DNA of 64,000 nucleotides from positions 62,001-126,000 of the forward strand of contig JABDMW010000050.1 of assembly GCA_013001295.1 (NCBI GenBank). The letters are read 5' to 3'. The notes beneath the pieces were generated by a model, which had not been told where the DNA came from, searched no databases, and was given only the letters and a program-made list of their open reading frames with translations. The position numbers and the translations under genes are program-made. Origin of the DNA: Hyphomonadaceae bacterium. GTDB taxonomy: Bacteria; Pseudomonadota; Alphaproteobacteria; Caulobacterales; Maricaulaceae. Shown here one piece after another: positions 27,092 to 35,483 of the stretch; positions within the stretch are counted from its first letter, which is position 1; every line of letters begins with the position of its first letter.

Positions 27092-28843
27092 TCATTCAAT
27101 CGCATTCAATTCGTCGAGAATGCCGGCAACTTCGCCCATAAACTCACGGTAGCGTTCCCCCCGGCCAGAATAGGCTTTTGTTACTTTTGAACGAACCTGC
27201 AAAGCACTAAAGGTTCGTACCGTAGACTTTCGCTTTTCAGGGTCCAAATAAGATGCTTGCCAAGGTAACTCCAACGACTGAAACAATTTTTCGCCGTTAA
27301 CCTCAGGGGCGTCCAGAAATTGATTGTGATCGTGAATAAGGATTTCCATCCCGGCCTTTTGCCAGGACTGGATAGCTTCGCGTTGAAATACCAGATAATC
27401 TGCTATGTCTGATATTGATCGACTATACCCGAATTTGTCCGTGAAATCGTGGAATAGGATAGACGTCGCCATATCATGAGCATTGCGTCGGACATCGACG
27501 AATTTTGATTTGGGATGGATTTTTGCAATCAATCCGGCAACATGGGAATGATGCGGCATTTTATCGACAAATATTTTCGCATCTTCATGACCGAGGCTAC
27601 GCACAATCCCGGCCGTATCTGCTTTTTGCAGATCTGCCGCAATTCGGTTGAATTCTGCCAAGGCCTGATCATTGGAACTGCTTTGCTCAAGCAAAGGCAA
27701 AAGCCAGGCCATCAAGGCCCCGCGCTCACCCACTGAAAATGTGTCCGGAGCTGCAGCAATGATCGTCTGTAAAAGCGAGCCTCCTGACCGGGGCGGCCCA
27801 ATCACATAAATGTGCTCCTGATCATTCTCGGATTTTTGCTCCTCGATTTGCGGAAACATATTCAGACCCATTTCAATTTGTTTGCGGTATAGGTCTATTT
27901 GCGATACCGCTCCGTCATCGTAAAGACCGTTCGCTTTCAGAGAGAATTGCCAGGCCTCGTCGTAATTGCCACTTTTGTCAGCCCGGCGTGCGACGACAAA
28001 GGCCAATCCCCGCCGCATTGGAATTGGCAGAGAGGCATTCTCAGCAAAAGTCTTCGCGGCGTCTAACTTCCCGTTGTCTTCAACGCGATTGAGATCCAGC
28101 AGTGCCAAAAGGAGACGCGGATCTCCACTGTTCTTCTGGACAGCAGAAGACAGGAATTCATGAGCATCATCAAGCTCACCGCGCCACCTCTTAAGGTTGG
28201 CGGCTAAAAAAATCGTCTCCGGCTCATTGTTATCATACGCCAACAGATCATCGACATATTTCTGGCTCTGATCATATTGTCCAAGTAGAACATGTTGATT
28301 GGCAATACTAAGTTTTTCCGGGATGGGCATTTCGTGTCCGGAATACGCTTTTTCGCGCGCAGCTACCGACCCAATTAAATCATCATTGGCACTTAAAATA
28401 TTTGAAAGATGCATCCAAAGGGCTGACGACCCATTCTTGTTTGCTGCATCGCGGAGCGCTGTTGTCGCTTGATCCAGTTTGCCCAGTTTAAGCAAGCTGT
28501 TACTCCACGGGATAAGCGCTTCATCAGCGCCATTCGTAAGTTCGACGGAATCGAGCAGCACCTGCTCGGCCTCAACATCTCTTTGAATTTTCCCAAGCCC
28601 GACACCCAAATGTATGCGCCACCTCGGTTCTTGTGGCTCTAATTGGATAGCGCGTTGCAACGCCTGGACGGCTTTGTCAGGTTCAAATTGCAGGCCTGCC
28701 AGACCATAAATAGACCAAGCCTCGGCGTCATTCATATTTGCCTCTAGAACGGCCTGACACAGAGATAATACGTCGTTAGCCCGTCCTTCATTGAGTGCAA
28801 CAAGCGCTCGATCAATATGGTCTTCTCTTTGAGTAGAATTCAT
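27092..28843 (-). CDS. TPR-repeat sulfotransferase
   Basis: 583 residues. The first about 340 are helical TPR-type repeats (ALVALNEGRANDVLSLCQAVLE, AWSIYGLAGLQFEPDKAVQALQRAI). The rest is a sulfotransferase: YVIGPPRSGGSLLQTIIA is the PAPS phosphate-binding loop, in which Gly replaces the usual Thr of PRSGTS, and KFVDVRRNAHDMATSILFHDFTD holds the 3'-phosphate Arg. Such TPR-sulfotransferases are common in marine alphaproteobacteria and may modify glycans or proteins. No glycan locus is near. No signal peptide. Confidence 0.87.
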   Translation of the reverse strand: MNSTQREDHIDRALVALNEGRANDVLSLCQAVLEANMNDAEAWSIYGLAGLQFEPDKAVQALQRAIQLEPQEPRWRIHLGVGLGKIQRDVEAEQVLLDSVELTNGADEALIPWSNSLLKLGKLDQATTALRDAANKNGSSALWMHLSNILSANDDLIGSVAAREKAYSGHEMPIPEKLSIANQHVLLGQYDQSQKYVDDLLAYDNNEPETIFLAANLKRWRGELDDAHEFLSSAVQKNSGDPRLLLALLDLNRVEDNGKLDAAKTFAENASLPIPMRRGLAFVVARRADKSGNYDEAWQFSLKANGLYDDGAVSQIDLYRKQIEMGLNMFPQIEEQKSENDQEHIYVIGPPRSGGSLLQTIIAAAPDTFSVGERGALMAWLLPLLEQSSSNDQALAEFNRIAADLQKADTAGIVRSLGHEDAKIFVDKMPHHSHVAGLIAKIHPKSKFVDVRRNAHDMATSILFHDFTDKFGYSRSISDIADYLVFQREAIQSWQKAGMEILIHDHNQFLDAPEVNGEKLFQSLELPWQASYLDPEKRKSTVRTFSALQVRSKVTKAYSGRGERYREFMGEVAGILDELNAIE

Positions 28844-28886
28844 GCGGCCTTATCCCCAATTAAGCCAGGGAGGTCAATTCGGATTA

Positions 28887-29897
28887 TTATTCGTATTGAT
28901 CGAGTAAGCGAGACGCGTTTCCACCGACATACCAGCCGCGATCAGATGGTTCGAGATAAACAACATTATTTTTGAAATCGAGTACAAAATCGCGTCCGCC
29001 CATGAGGTCAACTCCTGCAATGACCAACGGGTATTGGCCCTTCCCATTGACCTGAAGTTCCTCGAAATCCATCAAGAGCAATTCATGTTTAAAGAGCTGG
29101 ACGCCACCAATAATGATTTTATCAAGTTTTACCACTATTCGCGGTTTAAATTCTCCGACCGCACCCTGGACGACCCATTGTTCGCGCAGCCGCTTTTTTT
29201 CTTTTTCCAGACGTGTGCCGTCGACACTGTTCCAACTGAGCGTTGTAAAATTCGCACCCGTATCAATAAGTGCAGGAATCACGTTCCGGCCAATTTTTGC
29301 GCCGGTAAATTTAAGACCGTAATCTTCCACCGGATATGGATTGGAAATCAGATTTATTTTGTTCCAACCGCTGTATTTGATAGCACGTGGATTGAACTTG
29401 TCACGGATGCGAAGTCGGTTGTTTCCATGGGAAAACGAGATCGCGAACTTTTTGAGAATTTCCAAACCCAGTATGCCATCAAGTGGCTCCAACATATCGT
29501 CCCAGTCTTCAAGTACGATAACTGAGTGATTTTCGAAAATCGACTTTCCAAATGAAATTGATTTTAACGTTGTGGTCGGTCTTAACCGCGTACCCGTCAT
29601 TCCGCTGATCAACGCTTCTTTCGCCGAATGTTCTTGAACAGGTAGTTTGGCCAGTGTCTTTTCAAAAATACTTGATCGGGTAGCCGCCGTATCGATCATA
29701 AACACGTAGGGGCCTTCGCCATTTAACAGGACTTCGACGGTATATTGGCCGGACTCAAGTCTTGAAAAGTCCATATTATTACGAGGCACAAACGCGTTTT
29801 TACTTTTTGCAAATGCAGGTGTCGAAAAGCATATACTGATTAAAAGCGCCAAGCTTGTAAGTAAAATTAGTATTATCTTATGGGCACGCATTCCCAT
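28887..29897 (-). CDS. Exported retropepsin-like aspartyl protease with two DT(G/A) motifs
   Basis: 336 residues. AAAGGAG precedes the ATG; a signal peptide ends at TPAFA. Two homologous halves each carry a retropepsin active-site motif: Asp69 in VFMIDTAATRSS (DTA rather than DTG) and Asp212 in PALIDTGANFTTLS. Each is followed by the ILGLEIL or AGVDLMGGRDFVLDF pattern. It is therefore like a covalently joined retropepsin dimer acting in the periplasm. DTA retains the aspartate and can be active. The downstream neighbour on this strand is the TPR-sulfotransferase (43 bases). Confidence 0.83.
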   Translation of the reverse strand: MGMRAHKIILILLTSLALLISICFSTPAFAKSKNAFVPRNNMDFSRLESGQYTVEVLLNGEGPYVFMIDTAATRSSIFEKTLAKLPVQEHSAKEALISGMTGTRLRPTTTLKSISFGKSIFENHSVIVLEDWDDMLEPLDGILGLEILKKFAISFSHGNNRLRIRDKFNPRAIKYSGWNKINLISNPYPVEDYGLKFTGAKIGRNVIPALIDTGANFTTLSWNSVDGTRLEKEKKRLREQWVVQGAVGEFKPRIVVKLDKIIIGGVQLFKHELLLMDFEELQVNGKGQYPLVIAGVDLMGGRDFVLDFKNNVVYLEPSDRGWYVGGNASRLLDQYE

Positions 29898-29970
29898 ACT
29901 TTCTCCTTTGAGGGGTCAGTATAGCATGAAAACAGCGGTTTAAGCTAGCGCGCGGTACACATCAGATTCA

Positions 29971-30849
29971 TTAGGGTGTGTAGACTGTATAGGTGACCGT
30001 GGCACCCAACTCCCCTGTCCCCATTGAGAAGTCATAATTATTGATAATACCGCCTGCGCCGCGAAGATTATATCTTGACTGAAACCCGACCGCGTGTTGC
30101 AGCAGTGTCCCTCGTATACGCGCCGTTTTACGCCCGCCATCAAATACTTTTGTAGGACCCGCAGAAATATTACTTAATCTATTAATTCCACCGACAATCC
30201 CACCGCCACCATTTGCAGGCGATTGTGCACGTTGTCCCCACCGCCAAACACCAGAGCCGCCGGTTACCTGCATACGAAATCTGTAGCGTATATTAGAATA
30301 ATCCAGCGTGGAAAAATCGCCAGTTGCGACAAGGTCTGTCGCTTGAGCATAGATATCAAATGGCGCATTGGAAGCCACCAAAAACCGCGAAGATCTCCCG
30401 CCGCCAACGAGTTCTATATCTGTCGTGTCGTCAAGTCCAAATGCCGTGTATGAATCGTTTTCATCCAGAGTCTGATGCGGTCCGGCACTGTTGAAAACTC
30501 CGCCAGAAGTTGGATTTAGGATATTGAACTCAAAACCTCCACCGGAGCCATCTGAACTGGCATTGTATTGCCCGCTATTAAAATTCACAGTCGCGCCGTC
30601 AATACCAATGATGTCTTCGGCAGGCGTTGCCGGAGCAACATTGTCCAAAAGATTGAAGTCGACAGCAACCGGCGCGACACCGCCATTTTCGGAGAAATCA
30701 TTGGCCCCGATCACAATGACAATTGATTGAGCGCGAAAAAACGGGCGGTCGAGCGTTGCCGCGACCGCGTTTGAGCCAATGAGGCCAGCTGCACCTAATA
30801 CTCCCCCACACAGCGAGCGACACAGGAATTTTCCCAAATTCCGGTTCAT
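29971..30849 (-). CDS. Exported protein of unknown function, Gly/Asn-rich
   Basis: About 292 residues from the ATG at 30849, chosen because it gives a signal peptide (KFLCRSLCGGVLGAAGLIGSNAVAA). The mature protein is beta-rich: FRAQSIVIVIGANDFSENGG, a Ser/Gly stretch (SSDGSGGGFEFNI), GSGVWRWGQRAQSPANGGGGIVGG, and a final SMGTGELGATVTYTVYT. No transmembrane helix, no sorting tail and no family that I recognise. It resembles secreted or surface proteins of unknown role. It is 73 bases upstream of the protease gene on the same strand, so that protease may process it, which is speculation. Confidence 0.6.
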   Translation of the reverse strand: MNRNLGKFLCRSLCGGVLGAAGLIGSNAVAATLDRPFFRAQSIVIVIGANDFSENGGVAPVAVDFNLLDNVAPATPAEDIIGIDGATVNFNSGQYNASSDGSGGGFEFNILNPTSGGVFNSAGPHQTLDENDSYTAFGLDDTTDIELVGGGRSSRFLVASNAPFDIYAQATDLVATGDFSTLDYSNIRYRFRMQVTGGSGVWRWGQRAQSPANGGGGIVGGINRLSNISAGPTKVFDGGRKTARIRGTLLQHAVGFQSRYNLRGAGGIINNYDFSMGTGELGATVTYTVYTP

Positions 30850-30985
30850 CAGATGATTTTTCCCAGTTCTGGACACAATGTGTAAATTAAAACGATGAAC
30901 AGCCCACGAATTTTTATAGTAAACAAGCAATTAAGTGCTGTGTCTGTAAGATTGCAATTTCTGCATTCATGACTATCTTTCCCCC

Positions 30986-33118
30986 ATGACAACTTCCTCG
31001 GAAATACGCGAAGCACAATCGACCTTCTCGGCTGTTCAAAAAGCATGGACACCGCATCGCCCTGCCCGTCCTGACAAGAAAGAAGGCGGCAAATCTTTTC
31101 GACTGGTGAGCGAGTTCAATCCGAAAGGTGACCAACCCGCGGCCATCAAAGAATTGTGCGCCAATATCAATATCGGAGAACGTGATCAGGTCCTTCTCGG
31201 CGTGACAGGTTCAGGTAAGACGTTCACAATGGCCAAGGTCATTGAAGAAACCCAACGCCCCGCATTGATTCTAGCGCCCAATAAAACGCTAGCGGCCCAG
31301 TTGTATGGTGAGTTTAAATCCTTCTTTCCGGACAATGCGGTTGAGTATTTTGTGTCATATTATGATTATTATCAACCGGAAGCCTATGTGCCGCGAACGG
31401 ATACGTTCATTGAGAAAGATTCGAGCGTTAACGAGCAAATAGACCGAATGCGCCATGCGGCGACCCGGGCGATATTGGAGCGCGACGATGTAATCATCGT
31501 GGCCTCAGTTTCCTGTATTTACGGAATCGGATCTGTTGAAACCTATACGGAAATGACGGTCGACATTACCAAAGGTCAGTCGCTGGACCCCCGCGAGTTG
31601 ATGGCCAAACTCGTGGCTATGCAATATACGCGCAATGACATCGCGTTTTCCCGCGGGACGTTCCGTGTTCGAGGAGATACGGTCGAAGTCTTTCCTGCCC
31701 ACTTTGATGATCAAGCCTGGCGAATAGACTTCTTTGGCGATGAGGTCGATAGCTTGACGGAATTTGACCCATTGACCGGGAAAACCCAGGGGCAGTTGGA
31801 CAATGTCCGGATTTACGCCAACTCCCACTATGTTACGCCGCGACCAACATTACAGACCGCAGCCAAGCACATCAAAAAAGATCTGCACACCCGGCTAGCT
31901 GAATTTGATAAAGAGGGAAAATTACTCGAAGCCCAACGACTTGCACAGCGAACAGAGTTTGATCTCGAAATGATCGCTGCCGCCGGGCATTGTTCCGGCA
32001 TCGAAAATTACAGCCGGTATTTAACCGGCCGTGCGCCGGGTGAACCGCCGCCCACTCTTTTCGAATATCTCCCGGATAATTGTCTATTGTTTTGTGATGA
32101 AAGCCATGTCGGCGTCCCGCAAATCGGCGGCATGTCGCGCGGAGATATGAACCGGAAAACCACCTTGTCAGAGCACGGTTTTCGCCTGCCATCCTGCATT
32201 GATAACCGTCCGTTGAAATTTGAAGAATGGGACGCGATGCGTCCGCAATCGGTCTATGTGTCCGCAACGCCTGGATCTTGGGAAATGAACAGAACCGGCG
32301 GCGTATTTGTTGAGCAAGTCATTCGCCCAACCGGATTAATAGACCCGCCCGTTGAAGTCCGGCCGGTCGCAAAGGACGGCGCAAGCCAGGTCGATGATGT
32401 TATAGACGAGGTTCGCCAAACCGCTGCGCGGGGATATCGCTCGCTCGTTACAACTTTGACCAAAAAAATGGCAGAGGATTTGACCGAATACATGCATGAT
32501 CAAGGCATACGCGTGCGATATATGCATTCGGACATCGATACATTGGAACGCATAGACATCATTCGAGATTTACGACTCGGCGAATTCGATGTTCTGATCG
32601 GGATAAACTTGCTGCGAGAGGGCTTGGACATTCCTGAATGCGCCTTTGTCGGTATTCTCGACGCGGACAAGGAAGGATTTTTACGCTCCGAGACCTCGCT
32701 CATTCAAACCATCGGGCGGGCTGCACGAAATGCAGAGGCGAAGGTTGTCCTTTATGCCGACAAGATTACCGGTTCGATGGACCGGGCCATGAAGGAAACA
32801 GATCGTCGGAGGGAACGACAAACTGCTCATAATCTTAAACATGGGATTGTGCCAAAATCTGTTGCCCATACGGTGATGGATGTTGTCGGGGATACAGAAG
32901 CAGCCGAGAAGATTAAATTTGAGGCCAACCGATATACACCGACGGGGCAGCTCAAGAAAAAATTCGAATTGGCCGAAGACGGGGATGCTTATATCGGTGA
33001 GAATTTGCAAGCTGTGCTCGCCGATCTGGAAAAACAAATGTTCGTTGCGGCGGAGAACTTAGAGTTTGAAGAGGCCGCTCGGCTCCGCGATCAAATTAAG
33101 GTACTTTCTGATTCTTAA
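30986..33118 (+). CDS. uvrB: Excinuclease ABC subunit B
   Basis: 710 residues. An extra N-terminal extension of about 40 residues precedes the usual [11 protein letters not shown] start. Walker [14 protein letters not shown], the beta-hairpin [18 protein letters not shown], the helicase motifs [16 protein letters not shown] and QTIGRAARN and the UvrC-binding C-terminal helix pair ([15 protein letters not shown]) are all present. It verifies damaged DNA in nucleotide excision repair with UvrA and UvrC. No SOS box was recognised upstream by eye. Confidence 0.97.
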   Translation: MTTSSEIREAQSTFSAVQKAWTPHRPARPDKKEGGKSFRLVSEFNPKGDQPAAIKELCANINIGERDQVLLGVTGSGKTFTMAKVIEETQRPALILAPNKTLAAQLYGEFKSFFPDNAVEYFVSYYDYYQPEAYVPRTDTFIEKDSSVNEQIDRMRHAATRAILERDDVIIVASVSCIYGIGSVETYTEMTVDITKGQSLDPRELMAKLVAMQYTRNDIAFSRGTFRVRGDTVEVFPAHFDDQAWRIDFFGDEVDSLTEFDPLTGKTQGQLDNVRIYANSHYVTPRPTLQTAAKHIKKDLHTRLAEFDKEGKLLEAQRLAQRTEFDLEMIAAAGHCSGIENYSRYLTGRAPGEPPPTLFEYLPDNCLLFCDESHVGVPQIGGMSRGDMNRKTTLSEHGFRLPSCIDNRPLKFEEWDAMRPQSVYVSATPGSWEMNRTGGVFVEQVIRPTGLIDPPVEVRPVAKDGASQVDDVIDEVRQTAARGYRSLVTTLTKKMAEDLTEYMHDQGIRVRYMHSDIDTLERIDIIRDLRLGEFDVLIGINLLREGLDIPECAFVGILDADKEGFLRSETSLIQTIGRAARNAEAKVVLYADKITGSMDRAMKETDRRRERQTAHNLKHGIVPKSVAHTVMDVVGDTEAAEKIKFEANRYTPTGQLKKKFELAEDGDAYIGENLQAVLADLEKQMFVAAENLEFEEAARLRDQIKVLSDS

Positions 33119-33148
33119 GCCCGCAATTTCGAGAAACGAAATTTGGGC
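33119..33148. terminator. Strong hairpin without T run after uvrB
   Basis: GCCC plus AATTTCG (33119-33131) pairs with CGAAATT plus GGGC (33137-33148) around an AGAAA loop, directly after the uvrB stop. No T run follows, so it may stabilise the mRNA 3' end rather than terminate transcription. Confidence 0.35.
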
Positions 33149-33320
33149 AAAATTGAGGCGACGGAAAGAGTTTCAAACGATTTTCGCGAACTAATTTATT
33201 TTATCCGGTGGTTTCAAAGCCTTAAGCAAAAGGTTACCGTATTGTCATATTTTGAAAAGGATTGTTTCTCGAAATTCACTAGTCTCAACTGTTCTGGGAG
33301 GGCGTTTCTAGGAGTTGACA

Positions 33321-33782
33321 ATGTCACCGAATATGACGTCGTACAAATCATCAAACATTTTCACATCTTATTTCTGGCCGGCTTTAATGGCATTGATTAT
33401 GGCCGTTTTTCTAAGCCAGTGGGCTGTTGCAGATCCGCCATCACAAACTGAAACTAACGAGATCGCCAACACTGAATCAACCCTGCCCGTCGATACAGAA
33501 GAACCAGCGGACATTCCTAAGTCGCTTGCAGAGGACGGCGCGACTAAAAGCGATAGCCCTCTTGATACAATACAAGCGCAAAAGTCACGTGTGCTGAGCG
33601 TGACTTCTGTTCCCGCCGAGAAACTTCCTAAAAAATGTTATGAACAAACTGATGGGAGTTTTGAATGTGTGTGTGAGGGCGAAGAGGAATGCAAATTATT
33701 AGCAACCGCGAAATATTGTGAACCCGGCACGCACTGGGGTAAAGATGGCTACGGCGGATGCACGAGAACCTCAGACAAATAA
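33321..33782 (+). CDS. Exported or anchored Cys-rich protein of unknown function
   Basis: 153 residues from the ATG at 33321, with GGAG 6 bases upstream. A hydrophobic segment (about 16-36, YFWPALMALIMAVFLSQWAVA) is a signal peptide or anchor. It is followed by an acidic Thr/Glu/Pro linker (about 38-85) and a compact C-terminal domain (about 100-150) with five or six cysteines: KKCYEQTDGSFECVCEGEEECK and KYCEPGTHWGKDGYGGC, split between two loops. The Cys spacing suggests disulfides in the periplasm. No family is recognised. Confidence 0.7.
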   Translation: MSPNMTSYKSSNIFTSYFWPALMALIMAVFLSQWAVADPPSQTETNEIANTESTLPVDTEEPADIPKSLAEDGATKSDSPLDTIQAQKSRVLSVTSVPAEKLPKKCYEQTDGSFECVCEGEEECKLLATAKYCEPGTHWGKDGYGGCTRTSDK

Positions 33783-33853
33783 CGCTATACAAACAGTGCA
33801 ATGAAATGCAAAAGTCAGATACGTCTCATGATGTACCCGACGTTTTAATCACC

Positions 33854-33889
33854 AAAAAAACCCTGCCAATATGCAAACAACTGGCAGGG
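33854..33889 (-). terminator. Leftward intrinsic terminator without an obvious gene
   Basis: CCCTGCCA (33861-33868) pairs with TGGCAGGG (33882-33889). Read on the minus strand it is followed by seven T bases. The nearest leftward gene, fliJ, already has its own terminator, so this one may end a small RNA from 33890-34045. Confidence 0.75.
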
Positions 33890-34031
33890 TATAGTAGGGG
33901 ATAAATGTTGGTGGGGATGTGAGGAAAACAGATTATTTATTTTCTGATACATCCTTATCAACACCATAAACATACATACCGACAGAATATGTGAGTGTGA
34001 CTGAGGTCACGGAAATCTGGGTTAATGTAAT

Positions 34032-34065
34032 AAAACGAGAACGAACCCCGGTCTTTCGACCGGGG
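34032..34065 (-). terminator. Intrinsic terminator of fliJ
   Basis: An eight-base stem CCCCGGTC/GACCGGGG closes a GAAA tetraloop (34046-34065). On the minus strand it is followed by TTCGTTCTCGTTTTATT. It lies 30 bases after the fliJ stop codon. Confidence 0.85.
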
Positions 34066-34094
34066 CGCCTCCCCCAACTCCCTCACGGGAAACC

Positions 34095-34463
34095 TTATGC
34101 GCGTTTTGCCATCTTCTCGGCTTTCGCCGCCAATTGACGGGCACGAACCCGTTCAAAACTGTCGAGCGCATCAAGCGCGATCCGTAGATCAGCACTGAGA
34201 TCTTTATTCTGGCGATCAATATCCTCAAGCGTTTGAATAAGGTTTTCTTTGCGCTTGATCACAGAACTCGCGTACGAGCCATAACTCACATAGCCCTCTT
34301 TTTGAGCATTCGGATCGACTTCGGCCTCCGGAACACTTTCATTGAGCTTGCGCATCTGACGCTGTAAATCTTCCCGCGTCGCATCAAGCACAGCGATGCG
34401 CTTTTGTAAGTCCGCGATCGCAAAACGCGTCGAGCGGACACTCTTATCCATTGAATGCTTCAT
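34095..34463 (-). CDS. fliJ: Flagellar export protein FliJ-like coiled coil
   Basis: 122 residues from the ATG at 34463, which has GGTGGA 7 bases upstream; frames starting further out lack this. The protein is almost all helix with heptad character (STRFAIADLQKRIAVLDAT, then IKRKENLIQTLEDIDRQNK), and ends in a basic coil (RVRARQLAAKAEKMAKRA). The central YVSYGSYASSVIKRKENL segment is typical of alphaproteobacterial FliJ. FliJ sits in the FliI ATPase ring and helps flagellar export. It is divergent from ctrA, which controls flagellar genes, and the shared 247-base region probably carries both promoters. Confidence 0.75.
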   Translation of the reverse strand: MKHSMDKSVRSTRFAIADLQKRIAVLDATREDLQRQMRKLNESVPEAEVDPNAQKEGYVSYGSYASSVIKRKENLIQTLEDIDRQNKDLSADLRIALDALDSFERVRARQLAAKAEKMAKRA

Positions 34464-34618
34464 TTTTTTCCACCTATACCCTAACAAATGGCGTTTTCGC
34501 CTTGGGGGTTTGGTACACATTTAAGATTACATTCTGGTAAACGAATGTGAAAAAAAATTCAGCTGTCCTGTGGTGAACCAAAAATAAGCTGATTTTATAC
34601 TCAATTTGATAAACATCA

Positions 34619-34633
34619 TTAACATTTGATTTA
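34619..34633. promoter_or_regulatory. Candidate CtrA box in the fliJ-ctrA intergenic region
   Basis: TTAA, seven bases, TTTA: one mismatch from the consensus TTAA-N7-TTAA. It lies 78 bases upstream of the ctrA start, suggesting autoregulation and control of the divergent fliJ. Confidence 0.5.
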
Positions 34634-34636
34634 CGG

Positions 34637-34694
34637 GATTCACCTAAGACTTACTTTCAGTTAACTTATCTAAGGATAATGTCGTAAGTGATTC
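34637..34694. promoter_or_regulatory. Two GAnTC (CcrM-type) methylation sites before ctrA
   Basis: GATTC occurs at 34637-34641 and again at 34690-34694, the first 3 bases after the candidate CtrA box. In Caulobacter the ctrA P1 promoter is gated by methylation at a GAnTC site; the same arrangement is suggested here. The second site lies just before the GGGAGG ribosome site. Confidence 0.5.
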
Positions 34695-34710
34695 GCCTGG
34701 GAGGGAAAAT

Positions 34711-35406
34711 ATGCGTGTACTTCTAATTGAAGATGATACCGCCACAGCACAAAGTATCGAGTTGATGCTCAAGTCTGAAGGATTTAATGTCTACACCACC
34801 GATCTGGGGGAAGAAGGCGTAGATCTCGGAAAATTGTATGATTACGATATTATTCTATTGGATCTCAATTTGCCGGATATGCCCGGATTTGACGTCTTAA
34901 AGACACTGAGACTGGCAAAAATCAATACGCCGATCTTCATTCTTTCAGGAACGTCCGACATTGAGACAAAAGTTAGAGGTCTGGGCACTGGCGCAGACGA
35001 CTATATGACCAAGCCATTCCACAAAGATGAGCTTGTCGCGCGCATTCACGCCGTTGTCCGCCGCTCTAAAGGCCACGCCCAATCCATTATCCGCACTGGC
35101 GAAATCGGTGTTAATCTCGACGCCAAAACCGTTGAAGTCGCAGATCACCGCGTTCACTTGACCGGCAAAGAATACCAAATGCTTGAGCTTCTCTCATTGC
35201 GTAAAGGCACAACCCTGACCAAAGAAATGTTCCTAAACCACCTTTATGGCGGCATGGATGAGCCCGAATTGAAGATTATTGATGTCTTTATATGTAAGCT
35301 TCGCAAGAAATTGGCGGCGGCAACAGGCGGCGAACATTATATTGAAACGGTATGGGGTCGCGGTTACGTGCTACGCGAACCAAACCGCGAAAAGATCAGC
35401 GCATAA
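34711..35406 (+). CDS. ctrA: Cell-cycle master response regulator CtrA
   Basis: 231 residues, the same length as Caulobacter CtrA. The receiver domain (1-120) has Asp8/Asp9, phospho-acceptor Asp51 in [11 protein letters not shown] and the KPFHKDEL lysine. The OmpR-type winged helix (about 125-225) has [32 protein letters not shown], split by the turn, and [15 protein letters not shown] with [16 protein letters not shown] lies 7 bases before the ATG. CtrA-P activates or represses cell-cycle, pilus and flagellar genes and receives phosphate from ChpT, encoded 3 kb away on the opposite strand. Confidence 0.95.
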   Translation: MRVLLIEDDTATAQSIELMLKSEGFNVYTTDLGEEGVDLGKLYDYDIILLDLNLPDMPGFDVLKTLRLAKINTPIFILSGTSDIETKVRGLGTGADDYMTKPFHKDELVARIHAVVRRSKGHAQSIIRTGEIGVNLDAKTVEVADHRVHLTGKEYQMLELLSLRKGTTLTKEMFLNHLYGGMDEPELKIIDVFICKLRKKLAAATGGEHYIETVWGRGYVLREPNREKISA

Positions 35407-35424
35407 CTAACTCCCATCCATGTT

Positions 35425-35462
35425 ATGTAAAAAAAGCCCCGATATTGGGGCTTTTTTTACGA
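35425..35462. terminator. Bidirectional terminator between ctrA and the CheR-like gene
   Basis: AAAAAGCCCC (35431-35440) pairs with GGGGCTTTTT (35447-35456) around GATATT, flanked by A bases on the left and T bases on the right. It serves rightward ctrA and the converging leftward gene. Confidence 0.9.
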
Positions 35463-35483
35463 TCACAGTAAAATTCTTTTGAG

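Larger units (their letters stand above)
33783..34094. other. Non-coding stretch with two leftward terminators
   Basis: 312 bases between the Cys-rich gene and fliJ. It holds two hairpin terminators, both reading leftward, about 160 bases apart. No good frame exists between them; a 14-codon frame is the best on the minus strand. The second terminator has no known gene and may end a small RNA. Confidence 0.6.

Noticed and set aside
33143-33451. 102-codon plus-strand frame after uvrB
   Set aside because: It overlaps the Cys-rich gene that has a proper ribosome site and signal segment; its own product has no such features.
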